Below, piece by piece: positions 1 to 7,642 of a stretch of DNA of 64,000 nt (the stretch's first letter is position 1; every line of letters begins with the position of its first letter). The stretch comes from an uncultured Coriobacteriaceae bacterium (lineage in GTDB: Bacteria; Actinomycetota; Coriobacteriia; Coriobacteriales; Atopobiaceae). Made by a program: the position numbers and the translations under genes. The DNA is taken from assembly GCA_902786015.1 (NCBI GenBank), contig CADAAU010000011.1, positions 1 through 64,000 of the forward strand. Direction: 5' to 3'. The notes beneath the pieces were generated by a model, which was not told the DNA's origin, ran no database searches, and saw nothing but the letters and a program-made list of their open reading frames with translations.

Positions 1-258
1 GGGCACCCAGCCCTCCACGGGCGCCTCGAAGAAGCACTGCAGCATGCGCAGGAACGTGGACTTTCCGAAGCGGCGGGGCCTGCAGTAGAGCGTGACGCCG
101 CGCCTGTCCACGAGCTCGGCCACCGCGAGCGACTTGTCCACGTAGGCGAAGTCCCGCAGCACGTCCTCGAAGCTCTCGATGCCTATGGGGAGCTGGCGCC
201 GGCCGCTCCTGTCCACGATGCGCGGCTCGCCCTTGTCCCTCACCGACCCGTTGCACAT
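1..258 (-). CDS. AAA-ATPase-like domain protein (partial, N-terminal 86 residues)
   Basis: Only the first 86 codons lie in the window; the gene runs off the left edge. The start is ATG at 258 with a GAGGGG ribosome-binding site just upstream. The residues match the beginning of the AAA-ATPase-like family often followed by a PD-(D/E)XK nuclease-like domain (PF09820/DUF1703). There is a PIGIESFEDV stretch, then YVDKSLAVAELVD, then the P-loop-like CRPRRFGKSTFLRML. Such genes are abundant, multicopy accessory genes in gut anaerobes. Their function is not established; a link to mobile elements or defence is a family-level suggestion only. The family call is fairly secure, but nothing can be said about the C-terminal half. 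Confidence 0.8.
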   Translation of the reverse strand, partial: MCNGSVRDKGEPRIVDRSGRRQLPIGIESFEDVLRDFAYVDKSLAVAELVDRRGVTLYCRPRRFGKSTFLRMLQCFFEAPVEGWVP

Positions 259-409
259 GGTTGTCCCCTCGTCCGTCGTCTGCCACAGAGTATACCGCAG
301 CGTAGATGAGCGATGGCCAAGGTAAAGCAGGTCTCTGATCGGACGGTATCCATGTGTGGTAACTAATTCGCAAATGTGTGCTAGACGCGCTCGTGACGTG
401 CCGTTACGA

Positions 410-676
410 CTACTCGCCGAAGCGGAGAAGCTCCCACGGCTCCATGTTGAAGACCCGCGCCAGCGCAATGAGGGTGGAGAGGCGAGGGTTGAGCGGCCTT
501 CCGGGATTGGACTCGCCCTTCTCGAACTTCTGATACGTGAAGGTGGAGATGCCGGCGCGCAGTGCCACGTACTCTTGGCTAAAGCTGTGCTCGTAGCGCA
601 GCACGCGCAGACGCTGCGCGAGTTCGCCCGCATAGCGCTCCTGAAGCTCGATATCAATGCCGTCTTTCTCCATACG
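410..676 (-). CDS. XRE-family helix-turn-helix transcriptional regulator
   Basis: This is a small DNA-binding protein with a Cro/C1-type HTH. The segment from AQRLRVLRYEHSFSQEYVA to YQKFEKGESNP has the usual five-helix pattern, ending with NPRLSTLIALARVFNMEPWELL. The start is uncertain. ATG at 676 gives an 88-residue protein of normal XRE size. ATG at 712 and GTG at 742 are in frame, but none of the three has a good ribosome-binding site. A palindrome at 709-722 lies just upstream of the 676 start, consistent with autoregulation if that start is right. The gene is divergent from the large surface protein at 885 and may regulate it (inference). It could also be a solitary antitoxin-like regulator; no toxin partner is adjacent. 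Confidence 0.8.
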   Translation of the reverse strand, partial: RMEKDGIDIELQERYAGELAQRLRVLRYEHSFSQEYVALRAGISTFTYQKFEKGESNPGRPLNPRLSTLIALARVFNMEPWELLRFGE

Positions 677-708
677 CAAACTTTTGGGCAAACGGCGCTT
701 GCAAACCA

Positions 709-722
709 CCATGTAAACATGG
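709..722. promoter_or_regulatory. Candidate operator palindrome upstream of XRE gene
   Basis: CCATGT-AA-ACATGG, two perfect 6-bp arms separated by 2 bp. Its size and symmetry suit a dimeric XRE repressor. It lies in the gap between the XRE gene and the divergent surface-protein gene. Confidence 0.35.
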
Positions 723-884
723 TATTTAGTAGTTAGAAACACTTTTAGGTTTCTCTAAGCCGTCCCGAGTGAGCCGCATGGCCAGGGCGTGCGGCGCTCA
801 CACATACACTCATCATCCGACCGTGTGACATGGTTGGAATGTCGAAATGACGTTGGACTCGTTCGAGCGAGGGAAGTGGTGAGC

Positions 885-3800
885 ATGCGTACGAGGTCGA
901 GATTCGCGCTGAGCGTCCTGCTTGCGGTGGTGATGACGATAGGGCCGGTGCCCGCGCCCGCGCTGGCGGATGTCGTAGACGAGACGATCGCGCAAGGCAA
1001 TGCCGCCACTCCCACCGAGGGCGGCGGGGGCAAGACGGACGAGAAGGCCGAGGCCACCGACAAGGACACCGGCGCGCCACAAAAGGCAGATGACGGTGGC
1101 GATTCCGCCCTCGCGCCAAAACTGCAGGTGGCCGCCGAGAAGGTACAGGTAGAGGTGCCGGTTGCCGCCGAGGGCCTCGCGTTCAACGGGAGCGAGCAGG
1201 TCGGCGTCGATGCGGGCGAGGGCTACTCGCTTTCTGGGGACGTCAAGGCCACGGACGCCGGGGAGTACACGGCGACCGCGACACCCGCGGACGGCTACGA
1301 GTGGACGGACGGCACCGCCGAGCCCAGAGAGATCCGCTGGTCCATAGCGAGAAGGCCCATCACCGTGACCGCGGACGACAAGTCGAAGCTTGCGGGGGAG
1401 GCCGACCCCGAGCTCACGGCTACGGTCGAGGGTACTCTGGGCGATGACACCGTAAGCTACACGCTGGCACGCGCTGAGGGCGACGGGCCCGGCGAGTACG
1501 CCATCACGCCCACCGGCGACGCCGAGCAGGGCAGCTACGCCGTGACGTTCGTGGCGGGCAAGCTGACGGTCGGGGAGGCGCCGAAGGCCGGGAAGGGCGT
1601 GACTGGCGAGGTTGGCGCCAACTCGCCCGCGACGCAGGGCTCGAAGGACGAGCGAGCGCTCGTGACACAGTCGGAAGGCGGGCCCGCGCTCGCGGCGCAG
1701 GGCGACATACTCGCCTCGGGCACCTGGGGCACATGCCCGTGGGAGATTGACTCTGCGGGCAAGCTCACGGTTCGTCCGGGGAAGGGGGCGAGCCAGGCCG
1801 ATCGTGGCTATCCGGACTATTCGCCCTGGTCAAGCTACAAGTCGCAGATCACTTCCGTTGCGTTTGTGCAATCCGGCGACGAGAGGGTCGAGCTGCCCGC
1901 CGACAGCCGCTATCTGTTCTATGGGCTGGGAAAGGTCACCTCGATGGACCTGTCGGGCTGCGACGCCTCCGGCGTGACGGACATGATAGGAATGTTCTAC
2001 GGCTGCTCGAGGCTCACCTCGCTCGACCTCTCCGGCTGGGACACGGCTTCGGTTACGGACATGGACTCCATTTTCGCCGACTGCGGGAAGCTCACCTCGC
2101 TCGACCTCTCCGGCTGGGACACGTCGTCCGTGACGGACATGGGAGTCATGTTCTACGGCTGCCCGAAGCTTGTAGAGATAAAGGGAATCTCCGGCTGGGA
2201 CACATCGTCCGTGACAGACATGGGATCCATGTTCAACGGCTGCTCTTCCCTTGAGTCCCTCGACCTCTCCGGCTGGGACACGTCGTCCGTGACGGACATG
2301 GGATCCATGTTCTCCGGCTGCTCGTCGCTCTTCTCAGTTGGCGACCTCTCCAGCTGGGAAACGTCCTCCGTGACGGACATGGGAGGCATGTTCTGCAATT
2401 GCTCAAACCTCACCTCGCTTGACCTCTCCGGCTGGGACACCTCGCCCGTGACGGAAATGCGCGACATGTTCTCCGGCTGCTCCAAGCTCGCCTCCCTCGA
2501 CCTCTCCGATTGGGACACCTCGAATGTGTGGTGGATGTGGGGCATGTTCAACGGCTGCTCCTCGCTCGCCTCGCTCGACGTGACCGGGTGGAAGCTTGGC
2601 TCGGAGGCTCCCAGGTTCTCGGGGCTTTCGAAGCTGTCCGAGATCGAGGGACTCTCCGGCTGGGACACGTCCTCCGTGACGGACATGGGAGGCATGTTCT
2701 CCGGCTGCTCGTCGCTCTCCTCGCTCGACCTCTCCGGCTGGGACATGTCGTTGGTGAAGGGCATGTCCACCATGTTCTCTGGCTGCTCCTCGCTTGCCTC
2801 GCTCGACCTCTCCGGCTGGGACACATCTAGCGTGGAGGGCGAATACGGCGGCATGTCCTCCATGTTCTCTGGCTGCTCCTCGCTCGCCTCGCTCGACCTG
2901 ACCGGCTGGGACACGTCGTCAGTGACGGACATGCACGAAATGTTCTCCGGCTGCTCCTCGCTCTCCTCGCTCGACCTCTCCGGCTGGGACACGTCGTCCG
3001 TGACGGACATGGGATACATGTTCTACAACTGCTCGAAGCTCGCCTCCCTCGACCTCTCCGGCTGGGACACGTCCAACGTGACGAGCATGGGGGGCATGTT
3101 CAACGGCTGCTCTTCCCTTGAGTCCCTCGACCTCTCCGGCTGGGACACGTCCGAGGTGACGTATATGAACTACATGTTCAACGGCTGCTCCTCGCTCGCC
3201 TCGCTCGACCTGACCGGGTGGAAGCTTGGCTCGGTGGCGCCCAGCTTCATGGGGCTTTCGAAGCTGTCCGAGATCGAGGGGCTCTCCGGCTGGGACACGT
3301 CTTCTGTGACGTCCATGTCCGGCATGTTCTCCGGCTGCTCCTCGCTCGCCTCGCTCAACCTCTCCGGCTGGGACACCTCGTCCGCGACGGACATGTCGGG
3401 CATGTTCCAAGTCTGCTCCTCGCTCGCCTCGCTCGACCTCTCTGGCTGGGACACCTCGTCCGTGACGGGCATGACCTACATGTTCTCCGGCTGCTCCAGG
3501 CTCGTCTCCCTCGACCTCTCAGGTTGGGACACTTCCTCTGTGCTGAGTATACGCTCCATGTTCCAGGGCTGCTCATCGCTCGCATCCCTCGACCTCTCCG
3601 GCTGGAACACGCCCGGGGGGAGCATGTACGACAACGTGTTCGACGGTTGCACCTCGCTCGTAACCATCGATGCCAGGAACTGGAAGCTCGGAACCTTTGC
3701 CCCGAGGTTTTCTGGCTTGTCGAATCTTTCGGAGATTAAGGGGATCTCCGGCTGGGACACGTCGTCAGTGACGGACATCCACGAAATGTTCTCCGGCTGC

Positions 3801-5951
3801 TCCTCGCTCGCCTCGCTCGACCTCTCCGGCTGGGACACGTCCAACGTGAGGATAATGTACGCAATGTTCCGGGGCTGCTCGTCCCTCTCCTCCGTCGGAG
3901 ACCTCTCCGGTTGGGATACGTCGAAGGTGACGTCCATGTGGGGCATGTTCTACGGCTGCTCGAAGCTCGCCTCGCTCGACCTAACCGGCTGGGACACGTC
4001 GTCCGTGACGAACATGAACGGCATGTTCCAGAGCTGCTCATCGCTCGCCTCGCTCGACCTAACCGGCTGGGACACGTCCGAGGTGACGGACATGTGGGGC
4101 ATGTTCTACGGCTGCTCGCCGAGTACGATCAAGGTCGGCTCAGAATACGCCATGAAGAGCTCGAACATGTTCCCGATGGAGGGGTCGGGCAAGAGGTGGC
4201 GCTCGCAGGCCACAGGCGGGCTCTACGCCAGCGGCGATATCGTGGCGCAGCGCTCCGGCGTGGCGGACACCTACACGCAGGAGGCGTCCGGCGTCGTGGA
4301 CATCTCCGGCGCGACGGTCTCCGCCATACCTGCCCAGACCTACACGGGCAAGGCCATCACGCCCAAACCTACCGTCAAGCTCGGCTCGACCACGCTTCGC
4401 GAGGGCTCCGACTACGCGCTCTCCTACAGGAATAACATGAACGCCGGAACAGCGACCGTCACGGTGACGGGCAGGGGCAACTACACGGGCGCTAAGTCCG
4501 CGAGCTTCGCCATATCCCGCGCGAAGGTCTCCGTCCCGAGGGCGACCAACCGGACGTACAACGGAAGGGCCCAGACGGGCGTCGCCGCCGGCTCGGGCTA
4601 CTCGCTCTCCGGCACGGCGAGCGCCACCAACGCGGGTAGCTACACGGCCAGGGCGACCCCCGACAGGAACCACTGCTGGGCGGACGGATCCACCGGCACG
4701 AAGGATCTCAGGTGGTCGATCTCGGCCGTCGGCATATCCGGCGCGACCGTCTCCGCCATACCTGCCCAGACCTACACGGGAAGGGCGCTCGCGCCCAAGC
4801 CCTCTGTCAGGCTCGGCTCCACAACCCTGCGCGAGGGCTCCGACTACGCGCTCTCCTACAAGAACAACACCAACCCCGGCACCGCGACGGTTACCATCAC
4901 GGGCAGGGGCAACTACTCGGGTTCGAAGACAGTCACGTTCACTATCGCGAGCGCCCCGTCACCGGATCCCGATCCACCTGCAGCGGCTCCCACTCCGGCA
5001 GAGGCCCACGTCGCGTACCGCACGCAGGTGCAGCGCGACGGCTGGCAGGACTATGTGCGCGACGGACAGACGAGCGGCACCGTGGGCAGGGCGCTGCGGC
5101 TCGAGGCAATCGAGGTCGTGCTCGAGGGCGCGCCCGCGTCGGGATCCATCGAGTATCGCACTCACGTACAGTCATATGGTTGGGAGGACTCATACAGGCA
5201 GGACGGCCAAACAAGCGGCACAGTCGGCCAGGCCAAGAGGCTCGAGGCTATCCAGATGCGCCTTACCGGTGTGATGGCCGATAAATACGATGTGTGGTAT
5301 CGCGTGCACGCCCAGTCTTTTGGCTGGCTTGGTTGGGCGAAGAACGACTCGCCGGCCGGCACGGCGGGCCTATCGAAGCGCCTCGAGGGCATCGAGATAA
5401 GGGTCCTTCCCAAGGGGTCGGCGGCGCCCGGACAGGAGTTCGATGCGTTCGTCTCGAAGGACGGCTCGACGCCGGCGCAGTCGTCCTCTGGCCATCTCGT
5501 CTCATACCGGACTCATGTACAGACCTTCGGATGGCAGGCGTTCGTCTTCGACGGCCAGATGAGTGGCACCCAGGGCCTTTCCAAACGACTCGAAGGCATC
5601 AACATCAGGCTTCATGGCCTGTCCGTTCCGGGCTCCATCGAGTACCGCACGCACGTGCAGACCTACGGCTGGGAGAGCTCCTATGCCAAGGACGGCGCGA
5701 TGAGCGGCACCGAGGGACAGGCCAAGCGTCTCGAGGCGATCCAGATTCGCCTCACCGGCGAGGTGGCAGAGCAATACGACGTGTGGTATCGTGCGCACGC
5801 CCAGTCGTTCGGCTGGCTCGGCTGGGCTCAGAACGACCAGCAGTCCGGCACGGCCGGCTTCGCCAAGCGCCTTGAGGGCATAGAGATCTTGGTGCTGCCC
5901 AAGGGAAGTGCGGCGCCTGGCGACACGACGGATGCGTTCCGACAGGCTTAG
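885..5951 (+). CDS. Giant secreted BspA-like (DUF285) surface protein with ChW repeats
   Basis: A 1688-residue exported protein. The start is ATG at 885, preceded by GAGGGAAG; it gives a clean signal peptide (MRTRSRF, then a hydrophobic core ending PALA at about residue 27). Residues ~93-232 are MBG/Ig-like modules. Residues ~350-1080 hold 25 DUF285 (BspA-type leucine-rich) units of about 26 residues, pattern SLDLSGWDTSSVTDM..MF.GC, interrupted by three variant units (WKLG..AP..GLS.LSEI) starting near bases 2589, 3219 and 3681. Residues ~1136-1355 carry two copies of an Ig-like module (GATVSAIPAQTYTG) flanking another MBG-like module. Residues ~1374-1677 are six clostridial hydrophobic-W (ChW) repeats (YRTHVQ..GW...SGT.G..KRLE.I). 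There is no LPXTG motif; the ChW repeats may mediate wall or host binding. DUF285 proteins are adhesins and repeat-variable surface proteins. The gene is divergent from an XRE regulator. Confidence 0.93.
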   Translation: MRTRSRFALSVLLAVVMTIGPVPAPALADVVDETIAQGNAATPTEGGGGKTDEKAEATDKDTGAPQKADDGGDSALAPKLQVAAEKVQVEVPVAAEGLAFNGSEQVGVDAGEGYSLSGDVKATDAGEYTATATPADGYEWTDGTAEPREIRWSIARRPITVTADDKSKLAGEADPELTATVEGTLGDDTVSYTLARAEGDGPGEYAITPTGDAEQGSYAVTFVAGKLTVGEAPKAGKGVTGEVGANSPATQGSKDERALVTQSEGGPALAAQGDILASGTWGTCPWEIDSAGKLTVRPGKGASQADRGYPDYSPWSSYKSQITSVAFVQSGDERVELPADSRYLFYGLGKVTSMDLSGCDASGVTDMIGMFYGCSRLTSLDLSGWDTASVTDMDSIFADCGKLTSLDLSGWDTSSVTDMGVMFYGCPKLVEIKGISGWDTSSVTDMGSMFNGCSSLESLDLSGWDTSSVTDMGSMFSGCSSLFSVGDLSSWETSSVTDMGGMFCNCSNLTSLDLSGWDTSPVTEMRDMFSGCSKLASLDLSDWDTSNVWWMWGMFNGCSSLASLDVTGWKLGSEAPRFSGLSKLSEIEGLSGWDTSSVTDMGGMFSGCSSLSSLDLSGWDMSLVKGMSTMFSGCSSLASLDLSGWDTSSVEGEYGGMSSMFSGCSSLASLDLTGWDTSSVTDMHEMFSGCSSLSSLDLSGWDTSSVTDMGYMFYNCSKLASLDLSGWDTSNVTSMGGMFNGCSSLESLDLSGWDTSEVTYMNYMFNGCSSLASLDLTGWKLGSVAPSFMGLSKLSEIEGLSGWDTSSVTSMSGMFSGCSSLASLNLSGWDTSSATDMSGMFQVCSSLASLDLSGWDTSSVTGMTYMFSGCSRLVSLDLSGWDTSSVLSIRSMFQGCSSLASLDLSGWNTPGGSMYDNVFDGCTSLVTIDARNWKLGTFAPRFSGLSNLSEIKGISGWDTSSVTDIHEMFSGCSSLASLDLSGWDTSNVRIMYAMFRGCSSLSSVGDLSGWDTSKVTSMWGMFYGCSKLASLDLTGWDTSSVTNMNGMFQSCSSLASLDLTGWDTSEVTDMWGMFYGCSPSTIKVGSEYAMKSSNMFPMEGSGKRWRSQATGGLYASGDIVAQRSGVADTYTQEASGVVDISGATVSAIPAQTYTGKAITPKPTVKLGSTTLREGSDYALSYRNNMNAGTATVTVTGRGNYTGAKSASFAISRAKVSVPRATNRTYNGRAQTGVAAGSGYSLSGTASATNAGSYTARATPDRNHCWADGSTGTKDLRWSISAVGISGATVSAIPAQTYTGRALAPKPSVRLGSTTLREGSDYALSYKNNTNPGTATVTITGRGNYSGSKTVTFTIASAPSPDPDPPAAAPTPAEAHVAYRTQVQRDGWQDYVRDGQTSGTVGRALRLEAIEVVLEGAPASGSIEYRTHVQSYGWEDSYRQDGQTSGTVGQAKRLEAIQMRLTGVMADKYDVWYRVHAQSFGWLGWAKNDSPAGTAGLSKRLEGIEIRVLPKGSAAPGQEFDAFVSKDGSTPAQSSSGHLVSYRTHVQTFGWQAFVFDGQMSGTQGLSKRLEGINIRLHGLSVPGSIEYRTHVQTYGWESSYAKDGAMSGTEGQAKRLEAIQIRLTGEVAEQYDVWYRAHAQSFGWLGWAQNDQQSGTAGFAKRLEGIEILVLPKGSAAPGDTTDAFRQA

Positions 5952-5970
5952 CTCGTAAGTGGTGTTGATT

Positions 5971-6022
5971 CGGGTCCCGCTTGAGCAGAGGTGCGCGTTT
6001 GCGATGGCTCAAGCGGGGCCCG
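5971..6022 (+). terminator. Strong hairpin after the surface-protein gene
   Basis: Inverted repeat 5971-5986 / 6007-6022 (CGGGTCCCGCTTGAGC type arms), 16 bp with a single T-G wobble and a 20-nt loop, starting 19 bp after the stop codon. No U-tract follows, so it could be a transcript-stabilising hairpin or a weak bidirectional terminator. Confidence 0.6.
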
Positions 6023-6068
6023 CGCCGTTGGATGGCCGCGCTCCTCTCGCCATCAAAGACCGTGCTGC

Positions 6069-6191
6069 CTACCACGTGTAGGTGATTCCCACAGAGCCGC
6101 CCTCGGGGTCGACAAGTGTCTCTAATTCGATCGAAGATTTCCAGTAGGCGCGATTGTGGTATAAGGGAGCTGTAAAGCAAAGACCCGTCAC
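6069..6191 (-). pseudogene. Possible gene remnant downstream of the RelE-type toxin
   Basis: A 40-codon open stretch with GTG at 6191 and TAG at 6069. It is in the same frame as the toxin gene and separated from it only by the toxin stop TGA and 13 further codons. It reads like a natural protein C-terminus (YWKSSIELETLVDPEGGSVG...). There is no ribosome-binding site and no family recognised. It may be the decayed 3' end of an older gene, or chance. Low confidence. Confidence 0.2.
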
Positions 6192-6230
6192 GAATAGTAC
6201 GCCGCGGTGCGCGCGTCCCGCGCGGCAGTG

Positions 6231-6500
6231 TCAGCGGGCGCTGCGCGCGAGCACGAGCGCCTCGACGTGAGCGACCCCCTCGTTTGGATAGTGGGTGTAT
6301 ATGAGGTCGTATGGCCTGACGACCACCTTGCGCACGCCGTCTCCGAAGCGCAGTTTGATGGAGTCCGGCATGATCGGGGAACCAAAGTCACCAAAGCTCT
6401 CTATGTTGTCGAGGGCTCTCATGATGACTGCCTCGACTCGGCGAGACGTAACGGAAGCGAGATCATCCGCAAACCTCTCGGAGAACTCAAGCCTCGGCAT
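6231..6500 (-). CDS. RelE/ParE-family toxin
   Basis: An 89-residue toxin of the RelE/ParE fold (type II TA). Supporting residues are FSERFADDLASV near the N-terminus and KLRFGDGVRKVVVRPYDLIYTHYP, the usual basic beta-strand core, followed by a short C-terminal strand. Members either cleave ribosome-bound mRNA or poison gyrase; the sequence alone does not decide which. It overlaps the upstream antitoxin by 14 bp (6487-6500), the classic co-translated arrangement with the antitoxin first. Confidence 0.85.
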   Translation of the reverse strand: MPRLEFSERFADDLASVTSRRVEAVIMRALDNIESFGDFGSPIMPDSIKLRFGDGVRKVVVRPYDLIYTHYPNEGVAHVEALVLARSAR

Positions 6501-6783
6501 GTGCTCCTCGTTTCTGCCTTACCGCAGCCAGAAGATCCTCTCTCGTGCCATAGCTTCTGCCGGCGCGGAAGTCCTCTCTCGAATCCTCGAGGGCCTGCTG
6601 CACGCGGGACTCGTAGAGGGCCTGCTCGACCGCATCCGAAATGGTATGCTCGAGGACCTCCTCGGAGAGAAACACGTACTTGCCCAAGCCGTTTTCGGTG
6701 ATGTACACGGGCTCACGGTCGGCTAGGGCTTTGATCTCGCGTTGACGATTTTTGAGCGCGACCGATGGATAGATTGCCGGCAT
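6487..6783 (-). CDS. Phd/YefM-like antitoxin
   Basis: A 98-residue antitoxin preceding the RelE/ParE toxin. The N-terminal half has the Phd/YefM look (VALKNRQREIKALADREPVYITENGLGKYVFLSEE), the DNA-binding dimerisation part. The C-terminal half (VEQALYESRVQQALEDSREDFRAGRS) is the toxin-wrapping helix. A good ribosome-binding site (AAGGAG) precedes ATG at 6783. An inverted repeat overlapping that site is a plausible autoregulatory operator. Confidence 0.85.
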   Translation of the reverse strand: MPAIYPSVALKNRQREIKALADREPVYITENGLGKYVFLSEEVLEHTISDAVEQALYESRVQQALEDSREDFRAGRSYGTREDLLAAVRQKRGAHAEA

Positions 6784-6790
6784 AGGAACT

Positions 6791-6833
6791 CCTTAACGGT
6801 CTTAATAAGGTCCGGTTACATGAACCTAATATA
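6791..6833 (-). promoter_or_regulatory. Toxin-antitoxin promoter and candidate operator
   Basis: On the minus strand a TATATT -10 box lies at 6833-6828. Arms CCTTA (6791-6795) and TAAGG (6806-6810) form an imperfect palindrome covering the AAGGAG ribosome-binding site. No convincing -35 was found. Autoregulation by the Phd-type antitoxin is expected for the family. Confidence 0.4.
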
Positions 6834-7124
6834 GCAAAAATCCATGTCTGTTTTTGTCGCTTTGTTCTGCGGCGACCGGAGTGCCACAAAGCGCGTACGG
6901 AAATAATAATAACGTTATTACATGCGTCGATTGGCCCGGCGTTTTCGGATTGCTTGCCATGGTCGCTACCCGTCTTGTGGCGGGTATGAACGGGTCACGG
7001 CGGCCTTGATAGTTGAGTTGCGATGCTCGTTGCAATTACGCAAGCGCACTTCGACGCGCGCTACAATCGATCCTGCGTGCCAGCAGAGTCCGCGCGCGGG
7101 CGGCGTCTTCTGAAAGGAGGGCGT
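6834..7124. other. Intergenic region with orphan palindromes
   Basis: No gene seen. It contains a perfect 14-bp palindrome TAATAACGTTATTA (6907-6920) in an AT-rich patch and a small hairpin TACCCG(8 nt)CGGGTA (6967-6986). The first could be an operator, the second part of the leader of the small membrane peptide gene at 7125. Confidence 0.4.
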
Positions 7125-7256
7125 ATGCCTATTCAAGAAATCTTGCTTGCACTCTGGGTCGCGGCCCTGGCCGCGGACTCGGTGACCGTGATCGCGACGC
7201 TCGCCAGGTTCGCCCTGGCGGCACGGCGAAGGTGGCAGGAACATAAGCGCGAGTGA
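7125..7256 (+). CDS. 43-residue single-pass membrane peptide (type I toxin-like)
   Basis: Short ORF with an excellent ribosome-binding site (AAAGGAGG, 7113-7120) 4 bp before ATG. The product begins MPIQEILLALWVAALA, has one hydrophobic helix of about 22 residues and a basic tail (ARRRWQEHK). The gene is followed by a perfect hairpin (7285-7304) and then a U-tract terminator (7377-7409). Size, topology and a long structured 3' end resemble holin-like type I toxins of Gram-positive bacteria (Hol-Tox/Fst style). No antisense RNA promoter was identified, so the toxin role is inference; it could be another small membrane regulator. Confidence 0.55.
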   Translation: MPIQEILLALWVAALAADSVTVIATLARFALAARRRWQEHKRE

Positions 7257-7284
7257 ATGGATGACGTTGGGGTAAGAGCAGGAA

Positions 7285-7304
7285 GGCCCGGCTGCAACCG
7301 GGCC
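7285..7304. other. Perfect GC-rich hairpin downstream of the small membrane peptide
   Basis: GGCCCGG-CTGCAA-CCGGGCC, a 7-bp perfect stem with a 6-nt loop, 28 bp after the stop codon. There is no T-run on either side. It could be a loop of an antitoxin RNA or an mRNA stabiliser. Confidence 0.45.
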
Positions 7305-7376
7305 CCTGAATAATTGACCGGCGCCGCCCGTGTATCGTTAACTGCTTAGCGAGCTTTGCTGGCACGCGACCATTCT

Positions 7377-7409
7377 ACCCGTTGTCCCGTCCCGGGGCAA
7401 CGGGTTTTT
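7377..7409 (+). terminator. Rho-independent terminator
   Basis: Arms ACCCGTTG (7377-7384) and CAACGGGT (7398-7405), a 13-nt GC-rich loop, then TTTTT. It is a textbook intrinsic terminator ending transcription from the small membrane peptide gene. The following 150 bp to the kinase promoter show no gene. Confidence 0.8.
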
Positions 7410-7565
7410 CGGTCTGGCGCCGTGGCCCCTGGCCCTTGGTCGCGCGATATTCTCTTCACACCCGTAAGCGGGCTGGCCGGTCTGCCGTGGCCGTCATCCG
7501 TCTCGCCGCAAGGCGTGAGCAGATATGCCCTTTCGCACCCCGCCCGTGTCGTCTTACAAAAACCG

Positions 7566-7599
7566 TTACGCAAAAGCTTGGTTTTGCGCTATGTTAGAT
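7566..7599 (+). promoter_or_regulatory. Candidate promoter/operator of the kinase-VWA-PP2C cassette
   Basis: Possible -35 TTACGC (7566-7571), 18-bp spacer, and -10 TATGTT (7590-7595), or TTAGAT four bases later. The spacer holds an inverted repeat CGCAAAA(6)TTTTGCG (7569-7588) suited to a dimeric regulator. It lies 45 bp before the kinase start. Confidence 0.4.
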
Positions 7600-7642
7600 T
7601 TGATGCCAACAAAAGTAGGCAACTAGATTGATGGAGAACGAC

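Noticed and set aside
2153..3946. Long minus-strand frames antisense to the DUF285 repeats (2153-3019, 3476-3946)
   Set aside because: They are mirror images of the 78-bp repeat unit and show no start signals; the plus frame is the coding one.
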